DNA of 64,000 bases, taken from NCBI GenBank assembly GCA_036496025.1, contig DASXLW010000223.1, positions 16,273 to 80,272 of the forward strand, in the 5' to 3' direction. Origin of the DNA: PALSA-505 sp036496025. GTDB lineage: Bacteria > Actinomycetota > Actinomycetes > Streptosporangiales > Streptosporangiaceae. Under the pieces are notes generated by a model. The model did not search any database. It saw only the letters and a list, made by a program, of their open reading frames with translations, and was not told where the DNA came from. Shown here piece after piece: positions 1 to 8,640 of this stretch. Numbering within the stretch: the first letter of the stretch is position 1; every line of letters begins with the position of its first letter. Both the position numbers and the translations under genes were made by a program.

Positions 1-1061
1 ACCGCCCTGGGGTCGAGGCCCTGCTCACCGAGGCGCCGGTCCCGCCGCCGCCGGGAACGTCGATGTTCGACAGCCCGCTGGGGTTCGCGGTCCGGCGCTG
101 GTGCGCGCCGCTGCTCGACCTGGAACCGTCCGTACCCGTCGACCGGTACCTGCAGCGCCGCGCCGAACTGGGCCCGGACGAGGTCAGCCGGCGGCTGCTG
201 CGGGCCGCGGGCGTGGACGCGTGGCTGCTCGACACCGGCTACCAGACCAGCCAGGTGCTGACCCCGGATCAGATGGCCCGGGCCAGCGGGACGCGGGCGT
301 ACGAGGTGGTCCGGCTCGAGGCGGTCGCCGACCGGGTGGCCGGCGAGGGCACCGGCGCCGGGGACTTCGCGCCGCGGTTCGCCGAGGCGCTCAAGGCGGC
401 GGCCAAGGACGCGGTCGGCCTGAAGTCCATCGCCGCGTACCGCTACGGCCTGGACTTCGCCCCGACGCCCCCGGGCGCGGCCGAGGTCAGGGACGCGGCC
501 GGGCGCTGGCTGCGCGCCATCGACGACGGCGCGCCGCCGCGGGTCACCGACCCGGTCCTGCTCCGGTACCTGATCTGGATCGGGGTGGACACCGGGCTGC
601 CCCTGCAGTTCCACGTGGGGTTCGGCGACCCGGACGCGCGGCTGCACCGTGCCGACCCGTCGCTGCTGCACGAGTTCCTGCTCGCCACCCAGTCATCCGG
701 CACGCCGATCATGCTGCTGCACTGCTACCCCTACCACCGGCAGGCCGGCTGCCTGGCCAACGTGTTCCCGCACGTGTACATGGACGTCGGCGAGGCGCTC
801 AACCACGTCGGCGCGCGGTCTGCCGCGGTGCTGGCCGAGGCGATGGAGCTCACGCCGTTCCACAAGATGCTGTACTCCTCTGACGCCTTCGGACTGCCCG
901 AGCTGCACTACCTGGGCGCGGCCGGGTTCCGCCGGGATCTGGCCCGGGTGACCGGGGCCTTCGTGGCCGACGGCGCCTGGTCAGCAGCGGACGCGGAGCG
1001 GGTCGCCGACCTGGTCGGGGCGGCGAACGCCCGCCGGGTCTACCGGTTGGACGCACCGTGA
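1..1061 (+). CDS. amidohydrolase family protein, 5' end cut by window edge
   Basis: The reading frame is open from the first bases and runs into the ATG at 63 without a stop, and the residues before that ATG (GVEALLTEAPVPPPPGTS) fit the family, so the true start lies outside the window. The visible part resembles metal-dependent amidohydrolases of the TIM-barrel superfamily: FHVGFGDPD and the LLHCYPYHRQAG strand carry candidate metal-ligand histidines, and MLYSSDAFG near the C-terminus supplies the usual late aspartate. The N-terminal HxH metal motif should be upstream and cannot be checked. It overlaps the next M20 gene by 4 nt (GTGA), so the two are probably co-translated and may act on related amide substrates. 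The substrate is unknown. Confidence 0.82.
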   Translation, partial: RPGVEALLTEAPVPPPPGTSMFDSPLGFAVRRWCAPLLDLEPSVPVDRYLQRRAELGPDEVSRRLLRAAGVDAWLLDTGYQTSQVLTPDQMARASGTRAYEVVRLEAVADRVAGEGTGAGDFAPRFAEALKAAAKDAVGLKSIAAYRYGLDFAPTPPGAAEVRDAAGRWLRAIDDGAPPRVTDPVLLRYLIWIGVDTGLPLQFHVGFGDPDARLHRADPSLLHEFLLATQSSGTPIMLLHCYPYHRQAGCLANVFPHVYMDVGEALNHVGARSAAVLAEAMELTPFHKMLYSSDAFGLPELHYLGAAGFRRDLARVTGAFVADGAWSAADAERVADLVGAANARRVYRLDAP

Positions 1062-2224
1062 GCGGCGCCAGCCTGGACGCGGCGCTGCACGCGGCGCTGG
1101 CCGGCGAGCTCGACGAGGCGGTCCGGCTCCGGCACCACCTGCACGCGCACCCCGAGCTGTCCGGATCCGAGCACCGCACGGCGGCGACGGTGTCCGCGGC
1201 CCTCGGCGCGGCCGACGCGCCCGCGGTCGGCGGCACCGGGCGGATCGTGCGCATCGGGCCGCAGTCCGGCCCCTGCGTGGCGATCCGGGCCGAGCTGGAC
1301 GCGCTGCCGGTGGCCGAGCAAACAGGAATGCCCTGGGCATCGGCGACGGGCGCCATGCACGCCTGCGGCCACGACGTGCACCTGGCCGCCGTGGTCGCGC
1401 TGGCCCGGGCCGCCCGCCGCGTCGAGCTGCCGGCCGGACTGCTCGTCGTGCTGCAGCCGCGGGAGGAGACCTCGCCGCTGGGGGCGCCCGACATCGTTGG
1501 CTCGGCCGCGTTCGCCGCGCAGCAGCCGCGCGCGGTCGTGGGCGTGCACCTGCAGCACCAGCTGCCGCCGGGTACGGTCGCGGCGGCGGCCGGCACGGTG
1601 AACGCGGCCGCCGACGAGTTCGAGATCACGGTCGAGGGGACCGGCGGGCACGCGGGGTACCCTCAGCTCGCGGTGGACCCGGTGCCGGTGCTCTGCCAGG
1701 TCGTACTCGCGCTGCAGCAGGTCGTGAGCAGGCGCACCGACCCCACGCACGCCGCGGTCGTCTCTGTCGGCGTGCTCGAGGCGGGTCGGGCGGCGAACGT
1801 CATCCCCGGCACCGCCACTGCCCGCGGCTCGCTGCGCGCGCTGGACGAGGCCGACCGCGCGGCGATGCACGACGCGGTGCGCGAGATCGTGGAGCATACC
1901 TGCCGGGCCCAGCGCTGCCGCGGCACCGTGGCGATCGTGGCGGGTGAGCCCGCGCTGGTCAACGACGAGGCGCTGGCCGCCGCCAGCTGGCCGCGGCTGC
2001 GCGAGGCGGGCTTCACCGTGGACACGTCGTTCCGCTCCTGCGGGGCCGATGACTTCGCCTACTACGCTCGCAGCGCGCCGGTGCTGATGGTCTTCGTCGG
2101 GTCCGGCGGCCCGGTCACCCTGCACCATCCCCGGTTCCTGCCGGACGACGGCACCGTCGGCCAGGTTGCGGCGGTCATGCTGGCCGGCTACCTGGGCGCC
2201 CTGACGCTGATAGCCGACCGGTAG
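1058..2224 (+). CDS. M20 family metallo-amidohydrolase
   Basis: A 388-residue M20D-type zinc amidohydrolase of normal family length, related to hippurate and N-acyl-amino-acid hydrolases. The HACGHDVH segment at residues 101-108 supplies the Cys and His metal ligands, and QPREE at 133-137 supplies the acidic catalytic pair. A dimerisation lid domain fits the middle third. The GTG start overlaps the preceding stop (GTGA), giving translational coupling to the amidohydrolase. Hydrolysis of an N-acyl or carbamoyl amino-acid-like compound is the likely reaction; the exact substrate cannot be read from sequence. Its last 37 bases overlap the 3' end of a small convergent gene. Confidence 0.9.
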   Translation: MSGASLDAALHAALAGELDEAVRLRHHLHAHPELSGSEHRTAATVSAALGAADAPAVGGTGRIVRIGPQSGPCVAIRAELDALPVAEQTGMPWASATGAMHACGHDVHLAAVVALARAARRVELPAGLLVVLQPREETSPLGAPDIVGSAAFAAQQPRAVVGVHLQHQLPPGTVAAAAGTVNAAADEFEITVEGTGGHAGYPQLAVDPVPVLCQVVLALQQVVSRRTDPTHAAVVSVGVLEAGRAANVIPGTATARGSLRALDEADRAAMHDAVREIVEHTCRAQRCRGTVAIVAGEPALVNDEALAAASWPRLREAGFTVDTSFRSCGADDFAYYARSAPVLMVFVGSGGPVTLHHPRFLPDDGTVGQVAAVMLAGYLGALTLIADR

Positions 2225-2469
2225 GCCGACAGCGCGCTGATGCCGTGCCCGGACGCAGGGCCGCGCCCCGGACCGGGCCAGCTCAGCCGCCGGCGCGGAC
2301 CCGCGGCTCTCTTGCGGCGGCTCGCGGCCGCCCGCTGCGGCGCGGCCGCATGCTCGTGCATGGCCCGGACCTGGTCGGTGGCTATGGCCTGGATGATCAG
2401 CGGGTGCACGGCTTCCTCCCGGGTCGCGGCCGTAACGGCCTCGTGGTGGCGGGGGTGGCCGCTTACCAT
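2188..2469 (-). CDS. small basic protein, coupled to the membrane gene upstream
   Basis: A 93-residue protein with the stretch HPLIIQAIATDQVRAMHEHA followed by an Ala/Arg-rich tail. Short proteins of this pattern (an amphipathic helix, then basic residues) are common in actinomycetes and have no assigned role. The ATG at 2469 shares its A with the TGA stop of the upstream gene (TGATG arrangement), which argues that it is translated by reinitiation. A GTG two codons upstream is an alternative start. The last 37 bases overlap the convergent M20 gene, so the C-terminal residues are less certain. The function is not recognised. Confidence 0.55.
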   Translation of the reverse strand: MVSGHPRHHEAVTAATREEAVHPLIIQAIATDQVRAMHEHAAAPQRAAASRRKRAAGPRRRLSWPGPGRGPASGHGISALSAYRSAISVRAPR

Positions 2470-2783
2470 CACCACGAACCGGGAACCCCGCGATGGACAC
2501 CATCCGGCGGCGGATCAGCCGGCGATCCGGCGCCGCGCGGCGGCATACCGGGCACACTCAGCGGCGGCCGCTTGATCGCCGGGATCACGGAGGTCAGCTC
2601 CCTGCTGGCGTGCGCCGTCGCCTGGCGTCGCTGGTGTTGCTCCTCGGCTCTCGCGGTGGCCGCGGCGAGCCGCTCACTCATCACGCGCAGCCGGTGACCC
2701 TGCGCCCGGGCCCGCAGCACCAGATCCACGGCCCATCCTGCGACGACCGCACCAGCAAAGCCGGCAATGAGCAGGGCAACCAC
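2469..2783 (-). CDS. small membrane protein with one TM helix and a charged helix
   Basis: A 104-residue protein starting with GTG behind a good ribosome site (GGAAGGG, 6 nt spacing). Residues 2-24 (ALLIAGFAGAVVAGWAVDLV) form a single membrane helix, followed by a long Arg/Ala/Glu-rich helix that could form a coiled coil, then a Pro/Gly-rich tail. No enzymatic motif is visible. It forms a two-gene unit with the small basic protein through a TGATG stop-start overlap. It diverges from the polytopic membrane gene at 3007 across about 220 bp that must hold both promoters. It may be a small membrane anchor or regulator, but this is inference. Confidence 0.6.
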   Translation of the reverse strand: MVALLIAGFAGAVVAGWAVDLVLRARAQGHRLRVMSERLAAATARAEEQHQRRQATAHASRELTSVIPAIKRPPLSVPGMPPRGAGSPADPPPDGVHRGVPGSW

Positions 2784-3006
2784 GTATGTCCCTTCCTTTC
2801 GTTGCGGGGAGGCCTGGCGGCACTTTCCACGTTATGCGAGGCCGCTTCCGGCGCCGCACCGGCTCGCCCCGGGCCGGCGGGCGGCCGCCGCGCCGAGCGG
2901 GAACCGCGAACCCGGCGGCGACCGCGGGGTAGGCGGCTGAGCCCAGGCCAGGGTCGGCGGTTAGCCTGGTGCTGAGGGGCTGTGGGCTGCGGCAAGGGAG
3001 GCCCGG

Positions 3007-4146
3007 ATGCCTCGCAGAATCGGGTACCCGCTGATGTTCGGCGCGGTCGCCGCCTTGGCGTGGGCTTGGTGGCCGGCTGCGCCGGCCGGCCTGGCCACCT
3101 CGATACGCCGGCTCGACATGACCGTGACCGCGGCGATGCTGGCCGGGCTGCCGTGGCTCGCCCGCCGGTTCTTCGGTCCGGCCGGCCGTGGCCGGGCGGC
3201 CGTGGCCGTGCGGGCCGGCGGCTACGCGGTGGTGATCGCCGTGGTGCTGGTCAAGGCCGCGGTGGAGTGGTCCGGATACAACGGTCCGACCGGGGTCTCC
3301 CGGCTGGCGGGCCTGTGGGCGGGCGAGATCGTCTTCCTGATCGTGCTGGCGGCCTACGTGACCGGGATCCTCGCTGCTACCGCCCAGCGGCCTCCGATCC
3401 GCCCGCCCGCCCTGGTCATCGGCACCGGATCCGGGCTGGCGGCGGGGGTCATCATGTACGCGCTGCCGCCGGTCGGCGGCCTGCTGCACGTCACGGGCGG
3501 CTGGCCGGCGCGGATGTACGGCGCGGCCCGGGTGCTAGCGGTACTGGCGGTGCTTGCGGCGGGCGTCGCGGCAGGGATGACGGCGGCCCGGCGGGCCTCG
3601 GGCCGGGACGGCAAGCTGTCGCTGGCCGACGTCCGCGCCCGGCAGGGAGTCGCGACCGGGCTGTGCGCAGGCGCCACGGCCGCGCTGGTGGTCTGCGTGC
3701 TGGGCATCGGCACGGCCGCGTTCGTGCCGCATGCGCTGGACCGCCTGCGGTGGGCCCTGTCCGGTCCCCATCTCGCCCCGGCCGGCCTGTACGGGTTCGA
3801 GATCAGCCTCACCGACACCGCGGCCGGGCATCTTCTCGTGCTGGTCATCTTCCCGGTGTTCGGCGCCGGGCTCGGCGCCTGGGGCGGGCTCTGCGCGGCG
3901 GGCCGTCCGGGTCAGCTGCCCGACGAAGGTGGCGGCGGGGGCGGTCACGGGCCGCCGACACCACCGCCCCCGCCGCCCGGCGGCGGCCGGCGCCGCCACG
4001 AGGAGCGTCCGCCGCCCGCCTTCCTGGACGGCGGCTACCTGGTCGACCTGCCCCCCGTACCCGGGCTTCCGGGGGCTGGAGACTATGCGGACCCCGCGCC
4101 CGCCGGTCCGGTCAAGATCCCCGCCGGGACCGCCTCACGCCGGTGA
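3007..4146 (+). CDS. polytopic membrane protein, unknown function, Pro-rich tail
   Basis: A 379-residue protein with about eight predicted membrane segments between residues 5 and 300 and a cytoplasmic-looking tail of about 75 residues that is rich in Gly and Pro (a GGGGGG run, then PPTPPPPPPGG). The ATG lies 5 nt after AGGGAGG, a good ribosome site. There is no transporter signature, cofactor site or catalytic motif that I recognise. The short charged loops and the low-complexity tail suggest a scaffolding or signalling membrane protein rather than a carrier. It faces the WhiB7-like gene tail to tail, with 28 nt between the stops. Confidence 0.75.
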   Translation: MPRRIGYPLMFGAVAALAWAWWPAAPAGLATSIRRLDMTVTAAMLAGLPWLARRFFGPAGRGRAAVAVRAGGYAVVIAVVLVKAAVEWSGYNGPTGVSRLAGLWAGEIVFLIVLAAYVTGILAATAQRPPIRPPALVIGTGSGLAAGVIMYALPPVGGLLHVTGGWPARMYGAARVLAVLAVLAAGVAAGMTAARRASGRDGKLSLADVRARQGVATGLCAGATAALVVCVLGIGTAAFVPHALDRLRWALSGPHLAPAGLYGFEISLTDTAAGHLLVLVIFPVFGAGLGAWGGLCAAGRPGQLPDEGGGGGGHGPPTPPPPPPGGGRRRHEERPPPAFLDGGYLVDLPPVPGLPGAGDYADPAPAGPVKIPAGTASRR

Positions 4147-4174
4147 GGCCCTCGCCCCGGATCCGAAGCGCGTC

Positions 4175-4522
4175 TCAGGCTGCGGGACGAACCATGCCCG
4201 CATCGGGGCGCTTGGGCGGACGGCCGCGCGGCCTCTTCCGTCCGATGATCCGGCCGTGGTCGAAGATCTCGCCGCCCCAGACGCCGCAGGGTTCGGAGCG
4301 CTGCACCGCGCCGGACAGGCAGGCCTCGCGCAGCGGGCAGGGGCGGCAGCGCGCCTTGGCCAACTCCAGTTCGGCTGGGCGCTCGGAGAACCAGAGCTGC
4401 GGATGACCGGCCCGGCATGGCGGCGGGGCATCCAGGGCTTCGGCCGCCCGGGCCAACTCCGCCACGGAGGTGCCGGCCGCCGGGCCGGCCGGCTGGGAGC
4501 CGGGAGCGAGGATGCTTGGCAT
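4175..4522 (-). CDS. whiB7: WhiB7-like iron-sulphur transcription factor
   Basis: A 115-residue Wbl protein. Four cysteines at 36, 59, 62 and 68 (C-x22-C-x2-C-x5-C) would hold the 4Fe-4S cluster, GVWGGE at 80-85 is the family turn, and RGRPPK at 99-104 is an AT-hook. The AT-hook after the GVWGGE turn is the hallmark of WhiB7, the activator of intrinsic antibiotic-resistance genes, which binds AT-rich DNA next to a -35 box with the principal sigma factor. The ATG has GAAGGA 9 nt upstream. The 156-nt leader up to the M20 gene contains an AT island (GAATTTTC on the minus strand near 4625), a possible autoregulatory site. I did not find a convincing upstream ORF or attenuator. Confidence 0.88.
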   Translation of the reverse strand: MPSILAPGSQPAGPAAGTSVAELARAAEALDAPPPCRAGHPQLWFSERPAELELAKARCRPCPLREACLSGAVQRSEPCGVWGGEIFDHGRIIGRKRPRGRPPKRPDAGMVRPAA

Positions 4523-4678
4523 GGCTGGCTGTCCTTCGGGTTCGCTGCGGCCGAGGCGGCGCGCTGGTCCTGGCCGCCCCGGGCGGAGGCACTCACTAAG
4601 AACAGAGACTTGTCCGCGCCGGAAAATTCATCGCCGCCCGCAAAAGCCGGGACCGGCGCGGGTTCGGCCGCAGGTTCC

Positions 4679-6037
4679 TTAGCTGGCAGCGGCGAGGTTG
4701 CGGAGCAGCAGCGTCTCGGCCAGGCACGCCCGCTCGAACACCGCCAGGTGCAGGCTCTCATTCGGGCCGTGCGCGCGGGTGTCCGGGTCCTCGACTCCGG
4801 TGATCAGAATCTCGGCGTCCGGATAGCGCTCGGCGAAGGCCGTGACGAACTGGAGGGACCCGCCGACGCCGATGTCGACGGCGGGCACGCCCCAGGCTTC
4901 GGCCAGCGCGGCGTGTGCGGCCCGGTAGGCACGGCCCGCGGCGCGCGCGGCGTACGGGGCGACGGTCGCGCCGGGCTGCACCGTGACCTGCACGCCCCAC
5001 GGCGCGTGCGCCCGCAGGTGTGAGGCCAGCGCGGCCCGCGCGCGCACGGCGTCATCGCCCGGAGCCACCCGCAGGCTCACCTTCGCCCGCGCGGCCGGGA
5101 CGAGCGTGTTGGCCGCGCCGTCGACCGGCGGGGCGTCGATGCCGATGACGGCGATGGCCGGGTGCGCCCAGAGCCGTTCGGTGAGGTCGCCGGAGCCGAT
5201 GAGCGCCACCCCGTCCAGCAGCCCGGCGTCGGCCCGCAGCCGTTCCTCGGTCAGGCCGAGCGGCTCGGCCCTGCCCCGCGCGAGGCCCGTCACGGCCACG
5301 TCGCCGCGCTCGTCGTGCAAGGTGGCCAGCAGCCGGCACAAAGCGGTCAGCGCGTCGGGAACGGCGCCGCCGTACAGCCCGCTGTGCACGCCATGGCGGA
5401 GCGCCCGCACCTCCACGGTGACGTTGGCCCCGCCGCGCAGCGAGGTGGTCAGGGCCGGCACGTTTGCGGCCCAGTTGGCCGAGTCGGCGAGCACCACGAC
5501 ATCCGCGGGGATCCGCGCCGAGTACTCGGCCAGGAAGCGGGGCAGCGACGGCGAGCCGATCTCCTCCTCGCCCTCGACGAGCACGCTCACCCCGACCGGG
5601 AGGGCGCTACCGTGCGCGCGCAGCGCCGCCAGGTGCACCGCGATGCCGGCCTTGTCGTCGGCGGCGCCGCGCCCGTAGAGCCGCCCGTTCCGTACCGCCG
5701 GCTCGAACGGGTCGCTGGCCCAGCCCGCGGGGTCGCCGGGCGGCTGCACGTCGTGGTGCGCGTACAGCAGGACCGTGGGGGCGCCGGGCGGGCCGGGCCG
5801 GCGTCCCAGCACGGCCGGCCGGCCGCCCTCGACGCCGAGCACGTCGACCTCGGGCAGTCCGGCCGCCCGCAGCATGGCGGCGACCTCGGCGGCGCTGGCC
5901 CGCAGCCGCGGCGCGGCGGCCGGATCCGCCGATACCGAGCCGATTCGCACCAGCCGCTCGAGGTCGGCCCGCACCGACGGCAGCACCCGCCGCACCGCCG
6001 CGGCGAGCTCCCCGCTGTCGCGCTGGCCCACGCCCAC
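4679..6037 (-). CDS. M20 family dipeptidase
   Basis: A 452-residue di-zinc peptidase of the dipeptidase/CNDP branch. YAHHDVQP at 92-99 carries a metal His and the Asp two residues later, GAADDKAG around 124-131 the bridging Asp, and EGEEEIGS at 155-162 the catalytic Glu pair; GPNESLH near the C-terminus supplies the last His. Full family length. The central third holds the dimerisation domain. It is expected to cleave dipeptides or similar N-acyl amino acids in the cytoplasm. It lies just downstream of the ATP-grasp cluster on the same strand, separated by 132 nt holding an inverted repeat, so it may have its own promoter but could share the pathway. Confidence 0.92.
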   Translation of the reverse strand: MGVGQRDSGELAAAVRRVLPSVRADLERLVRIGSVSADPAAAPRLRASAAEVAAMLRAAGLPEVDVLGVEGGRPAVLGRRPGPPGAPTVLLYAHHDVQPPGDPAGWASDPFEPAVRNGRLYGRGAADDKAGIAVHLAALRAHGSALPVGVSVLVEGEEEIGSPSLPRFLAEYSARIPADVVVLADSANWAANVPALTTSLRGGANVTVEVRALRHGVHSGLYGGAVPDALTALCRLLATLHDERGDVAVTGLARGRAEPLGLTEERLRADAGLLDGVALIGSGDLTERLWAHPAIAVIGIDAPPVDGAANTLVPAARAKVSLRVAPGDDAVRARAALASHLRAHAPWGVQVTVQPGATVAPYAARAAGRAYRAAHAALAEAWGVPAVDIGVGGSLQFVTAFAERYPDAEILITGVEDPDTRAHGPNESLHLAVFERACLAETLLLRNLAAAS

Positions 6038-6071
6038 CCCATGACGCTAGCCGCTCGCCCGGCCGCCAAGG

Positions 6072-6124
6072 TGGTCGATGGCACATCGCCGACACCCCGG
6101 GGAGGGGCAATGGCGCATCGACCA
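6072..6124. repeat. inverted copies of a GGTCGATG/CATCG intergenic element
   Basis: TGGTCGATG at 6072-6080 is repeated in inverted orientation as CATCGACCA at 6116-6124, a perfect 9-bp match. Weaker matches continue inward, and CCCCGGGG sits in the middle at 6095-6102. The left copy itself contains the palindrome CGATG-GCA-CATCG (6076-6088). The same palindrome, on the opposite reading, occurs twice at 31088-31131. The pair fills the gap between the stop of one ATP-grasp gene and the start of the M20 dipeptidase gene. It could be a terminator, an operator or a REP-like dispersed repeat; the sequence alone does not decide. Confidence 0.6.
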
Positions 6125-6169
6125 CGCTCGGGGAGCCCGCGCGCCACGGCGGGCAGCGGCGCGGCGGCC

Positions 6170-7387
6170 TCAGCCCGCGTACAAGTGGAGCCCGGTCGCG
6201 AAGCGCCGCATGATCTGCGTGGCCTGCGGCAGCTCCGGGTGGCGGATGATCACCATGCCGTCGGCGATGAGCGTGGCCCGCCAGTCCCGCCGCGGCGCCC
6301 CCACCGGGAGCAGTTCCAGCGCGGCCACGTGCTCCCCGTACTCGGCCAGCAGCCGGTCCAGGCCTTCGTAGTGCGTGATCCGGCCGGACCCGCTGGCCCG
6401 CTTGAAGATGCTCGCGGCGTTGTACCGCTTGTGCACCGGCTGCGAAATCCGCCCGTGCGTGACGGCTTCGGCCCAGCCCGCGAACAGGTCGGCGTCGGTC
6501 GCGTAGTTCATCACGTCGACCGTGCGGGCGCCCGGCGGCCGGGCGCCGATCTCGCCGAATACCACCTCGCCGTCGGCCTTGCGGTACCACTCCATGTGGG
6601 TGAACCCGTCGCGGAACCCGAGCACCTGCAGCACGGCGGCACCGAGCTCGCGGCCGCCCTGCAGCCCGGGCGCGTCCAGGTCCCGCAGCGCCATCGTCGT
6701 CGGGCTGACCCACTCGTGCATCTTGGTGACCAGCGGCCGGGGGTCGTACTGGCAGATGTTCTCGAACAGCACCCGCCCGCCGGCGCAGATCGTGTCATAG
6801 GTGAATTCCTCGCCGTCGATGAACTCCTCCACGCTGACCTGCGGCACGTGCCGCACCATGGGCAGGATGGAGTCGAGGTCGGCGGGCGTGTCGGCCCGGT
6901 AGGTGTCAGCCGATCCGGCCCCGTCCACCGGCTTGACGATGAGCGGGAAGCCGAGATGATCCGCTGCGGCCCACACGCCGCCCACGGTCTGCGCCGCGAC
7001 GTGCCGTGGCGTGCGCAGGCCCGCCGCGTCGAGCAGCTGCTTCATCCGCTCTTTATCGCGGAACGGCAAGGTCTGCGCCACGGTCAGCCCCGGCAGCCCG
7101 AGTTCCTCCCGCAGCCGCGCGGCGAGGATCATGTAGGGCTCCCACAGGCACTCCACCCGGTCGAGCCGCACCTGCCGGGCCAGCTCGCGCACGGTCGCGG
7201 CCACCGCGTCCTCGGCCGCCAGCGAGCCAGCCTGGATGTAGTGCGCCAGCGCGTCCCGCGCGGGCTCGGGCAGCGCCTGCGGCGACTGGTCGCCGAGCCC
7301 GATGACCGATACCCCCGCGCGGGCGAGCCCGCGGGTGAAGAACGCCATCTCCGCCGGGTACCCCGGCGAGATCATCAGCACGTTCAT
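6170..7387 (-). CDS. ATP-grasp ligase A
   Basis: A 405-residue ATP-grasp enzyme. Visible core motifs are FRDKERMK (109-116), FPLIVKPVDGAGS (147-159) with the nucleotide-binding Lys, VEEFIDGEE (186-194), and the Mg-binding region HMEWY ... GEIGARPPG (264-286). The N-terminal 100 residues form a Rossmann-like pre-ATP-grasp domain. This family joins a carboxylate to an amine or thiol through an acyl-phosphate; the general layout resembles amino-acid ligases, but the substrate is unknown. The gene starts 7 nt after ATP-grasp B on the same strand, so they form one operon. A third homologue is transcribed away on the other side of the TnpB element. Confidence 0.85.
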   Translation of the reverse strand: MNVLMISPGYPAEMAFFTRGLARAGVSVIGLGDQSPQALPEPARDALAHYIQAGSLAAEDAVAATVRELARQVRLDRVECLWEPYMILAARLREELGLPGLTVAQTLPFRDKERMKQLLDAAGLRTPRHVAAQTVGGVWAAADHLGFPLIVKPVDGAGSADTYRADTPADLDSILPMVRHVPQVSVEEFIDGEEFTYDTICAGGRVLFENICQYDPRPLVTKMHEWVSPTTMALRDLDAPGLQGGRELGAAVLQVLGFRDGFTHMEWYRKADGEVVFGEIGARPPGARTVDVMNYATDADLFAGWAEAVTHGRISQPVHKRYNAASIFKRASGSGRITHYEGLDRLLAEYGEHVAALELLPVGAPRRDWRATLIADGMVIIRHPELPQATQIMRRFATGLHLYAG

Positions 7388-7394
7388 CGGCCGC

Positions 7395-8615
7395 CTAGCC
7401 CAGCTCGACGCGCACCGTGGTGACCAGCTGCCGCAGCGCGTCGGCGACCACGGCGGTTTCCGGGTGCCGCACGATCACGTAGCCGTCGCCCTCGTAGCTG
7501 CCCGAGGACGGCTGGCCCGGCCGCGGCAACCGCGACTCGATGACGAGCGAGCGCACCTCGGGCGACAGCGCATCCAGGCCGTGTACCGCCCGGACCGTGC
7601 CCGCGCCCTGGCCGCGCAGGTAGGCCGTGCCGGCGGCCCAGCGGCGCTCCGGCGGCTGGAAGCTGTCGTCGATCATCAGCCGCGCCCACGCGCGGTAGAG
7701 GTCGAAGTCGTGCGCGTAGCACAGCATCGAGGTGATCTGAGCGCCCGGCGGACGCGCGCCGACCTCGGAGACCGCGACCGAACCGTCCGGCCGCCGGAAC
7801 CACTCCATATGGGTCAGCCCGGACTTGAGTCCGAGAGCGCGCAGGGCCAGCGGCGCAGCCGTTCGGATGCCGTCATACTCGGGCCCGATGCTGCGGGGCA
7901 GCAGCACCACCCACTGCATCCACGGGTTGCGGAGCACCTCCAGCGGCGTCGGCAGGTAGTTCGAGACCGAGTCCCAGACCACCTGCCCGTCCACCATCAC
8001 GCTGTCGTAAGAGCCCTCCTCGCCGGTGAGGAACTCCTCGATCAGCGCTGGCCGGTCCGGGGTCGGCGGGGCCATGTCCAGCCAGGCCCTCAGGTCGTCC
8101 GGGTCGTTGAGGCGGAACGTGCTCTTGGCCCCCGCCCCCGCGGGCGGCTTGACCACCAGGGGGAAGCCGACCTCGGCCGCGAAGCCGACCGCGGCCGACG
8201 CCGAGTCGGCCAGCCGGTGCCGGGCGCACGGCACGCCCGCGGCGCGCAGCACCGTCTTCATCTGCGCCTTGTCGCGGAAGTTGCGGGCGGTAGCCGCGTC
8301 CATCCCGGCGATGCCCGCGTGCTCGCGAACCTGGCCCAGCGGCACCTGCAGCTGTTCCAGCACGGCCAGCAGCCGTTGCAGCGGATGGCCGAACTGCTGG
8401 CCGAGCCCCGCTACGGCGCCGGCGATCTGCCTGGGATCGAGCGGATCGTCGATCCGCCAGTGCGCGGCCAGGCTGCGCCGCAACTCGGGCGGCAGGCGGT
8501 CGGCCGGCTCGCAGGTGATCAGGGCCAGTTGCACGTCCGGCACGCCCGCCGCCGCGTCCACGAACCGCGTCGTCGTGTCGAGCAGGTAGGGCGCGACGAA
8601 CCCGGCGACCGTCAT
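7395..8615 (-). CDS. ATP-grasp ligase B
   Basis: A 406-residue protein counted from the ATG at 8615. That start aligns its core with its two neighbours: FRDKAQMK at 113-120, FPLVVKPPAGAGAK around 151-164, EEFLTGEEGSYD, and THMEWF ... SEVGARPPG. An open frame continues upstream but lacks family similarity and runs into the transposon, so the longer start is rejected. No good ribosome site precedes 8615. Only 49 nt separate this start from the TnpB stop, so the insertion lies in or very near its leader. First gene of the two-gene minus-strand unit B-A. Substrate unknown. Confidence 0.83.
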   Translation of the reverse strand: MTVAGFVAPYLLDTTTRFVDAAAGVPDVQLALITCEPADRLPPELRRSLAAHWRIDDPLDPRQIAGAVAGLGQQFGHPLQRLLAVLEQLQVPLGQVREHAGIAGMDAATARNFRDKAQMKTVLRAAGVPCARHRLADSASAAVGFAAEVGFPLVVKPPAGAGAKSTFRLNDPDDLRAWLDMAPPTPDRPALIEEFLTGEEGSYDSVMVDGQVVWDSVSNYLPTPLEVLRNPWMQWVVLLPRSIGPEYDGIRTAAPLALRALGLKSGLTHMEWFRRPDGSVAVSEVGARPPGAQITSMLCYAHDFDLYRAWARLMIDDSFQPPERRWAAGTAYLRGQGAGTVRAVHGLDALSPEVRSLVIESRLPRPGQPSSGSYEGDGYVIVRHPETAVVADALRQLVTTVRVELG

Positions 8616-8640
8616 GGACAGAACGTACCGTTGCCTTCTG

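Noticed and set aside
5162..7423. A 753-codon open frame on the plus strand, antisense to the M20 dipeptidase and ligase A genes
   Set aside because: Its translation is His/Arg/Gly/Pro-rich with no family motif, while the opposite strand encodes two complete enzymes. Long antisense frames are expected at this GC content.
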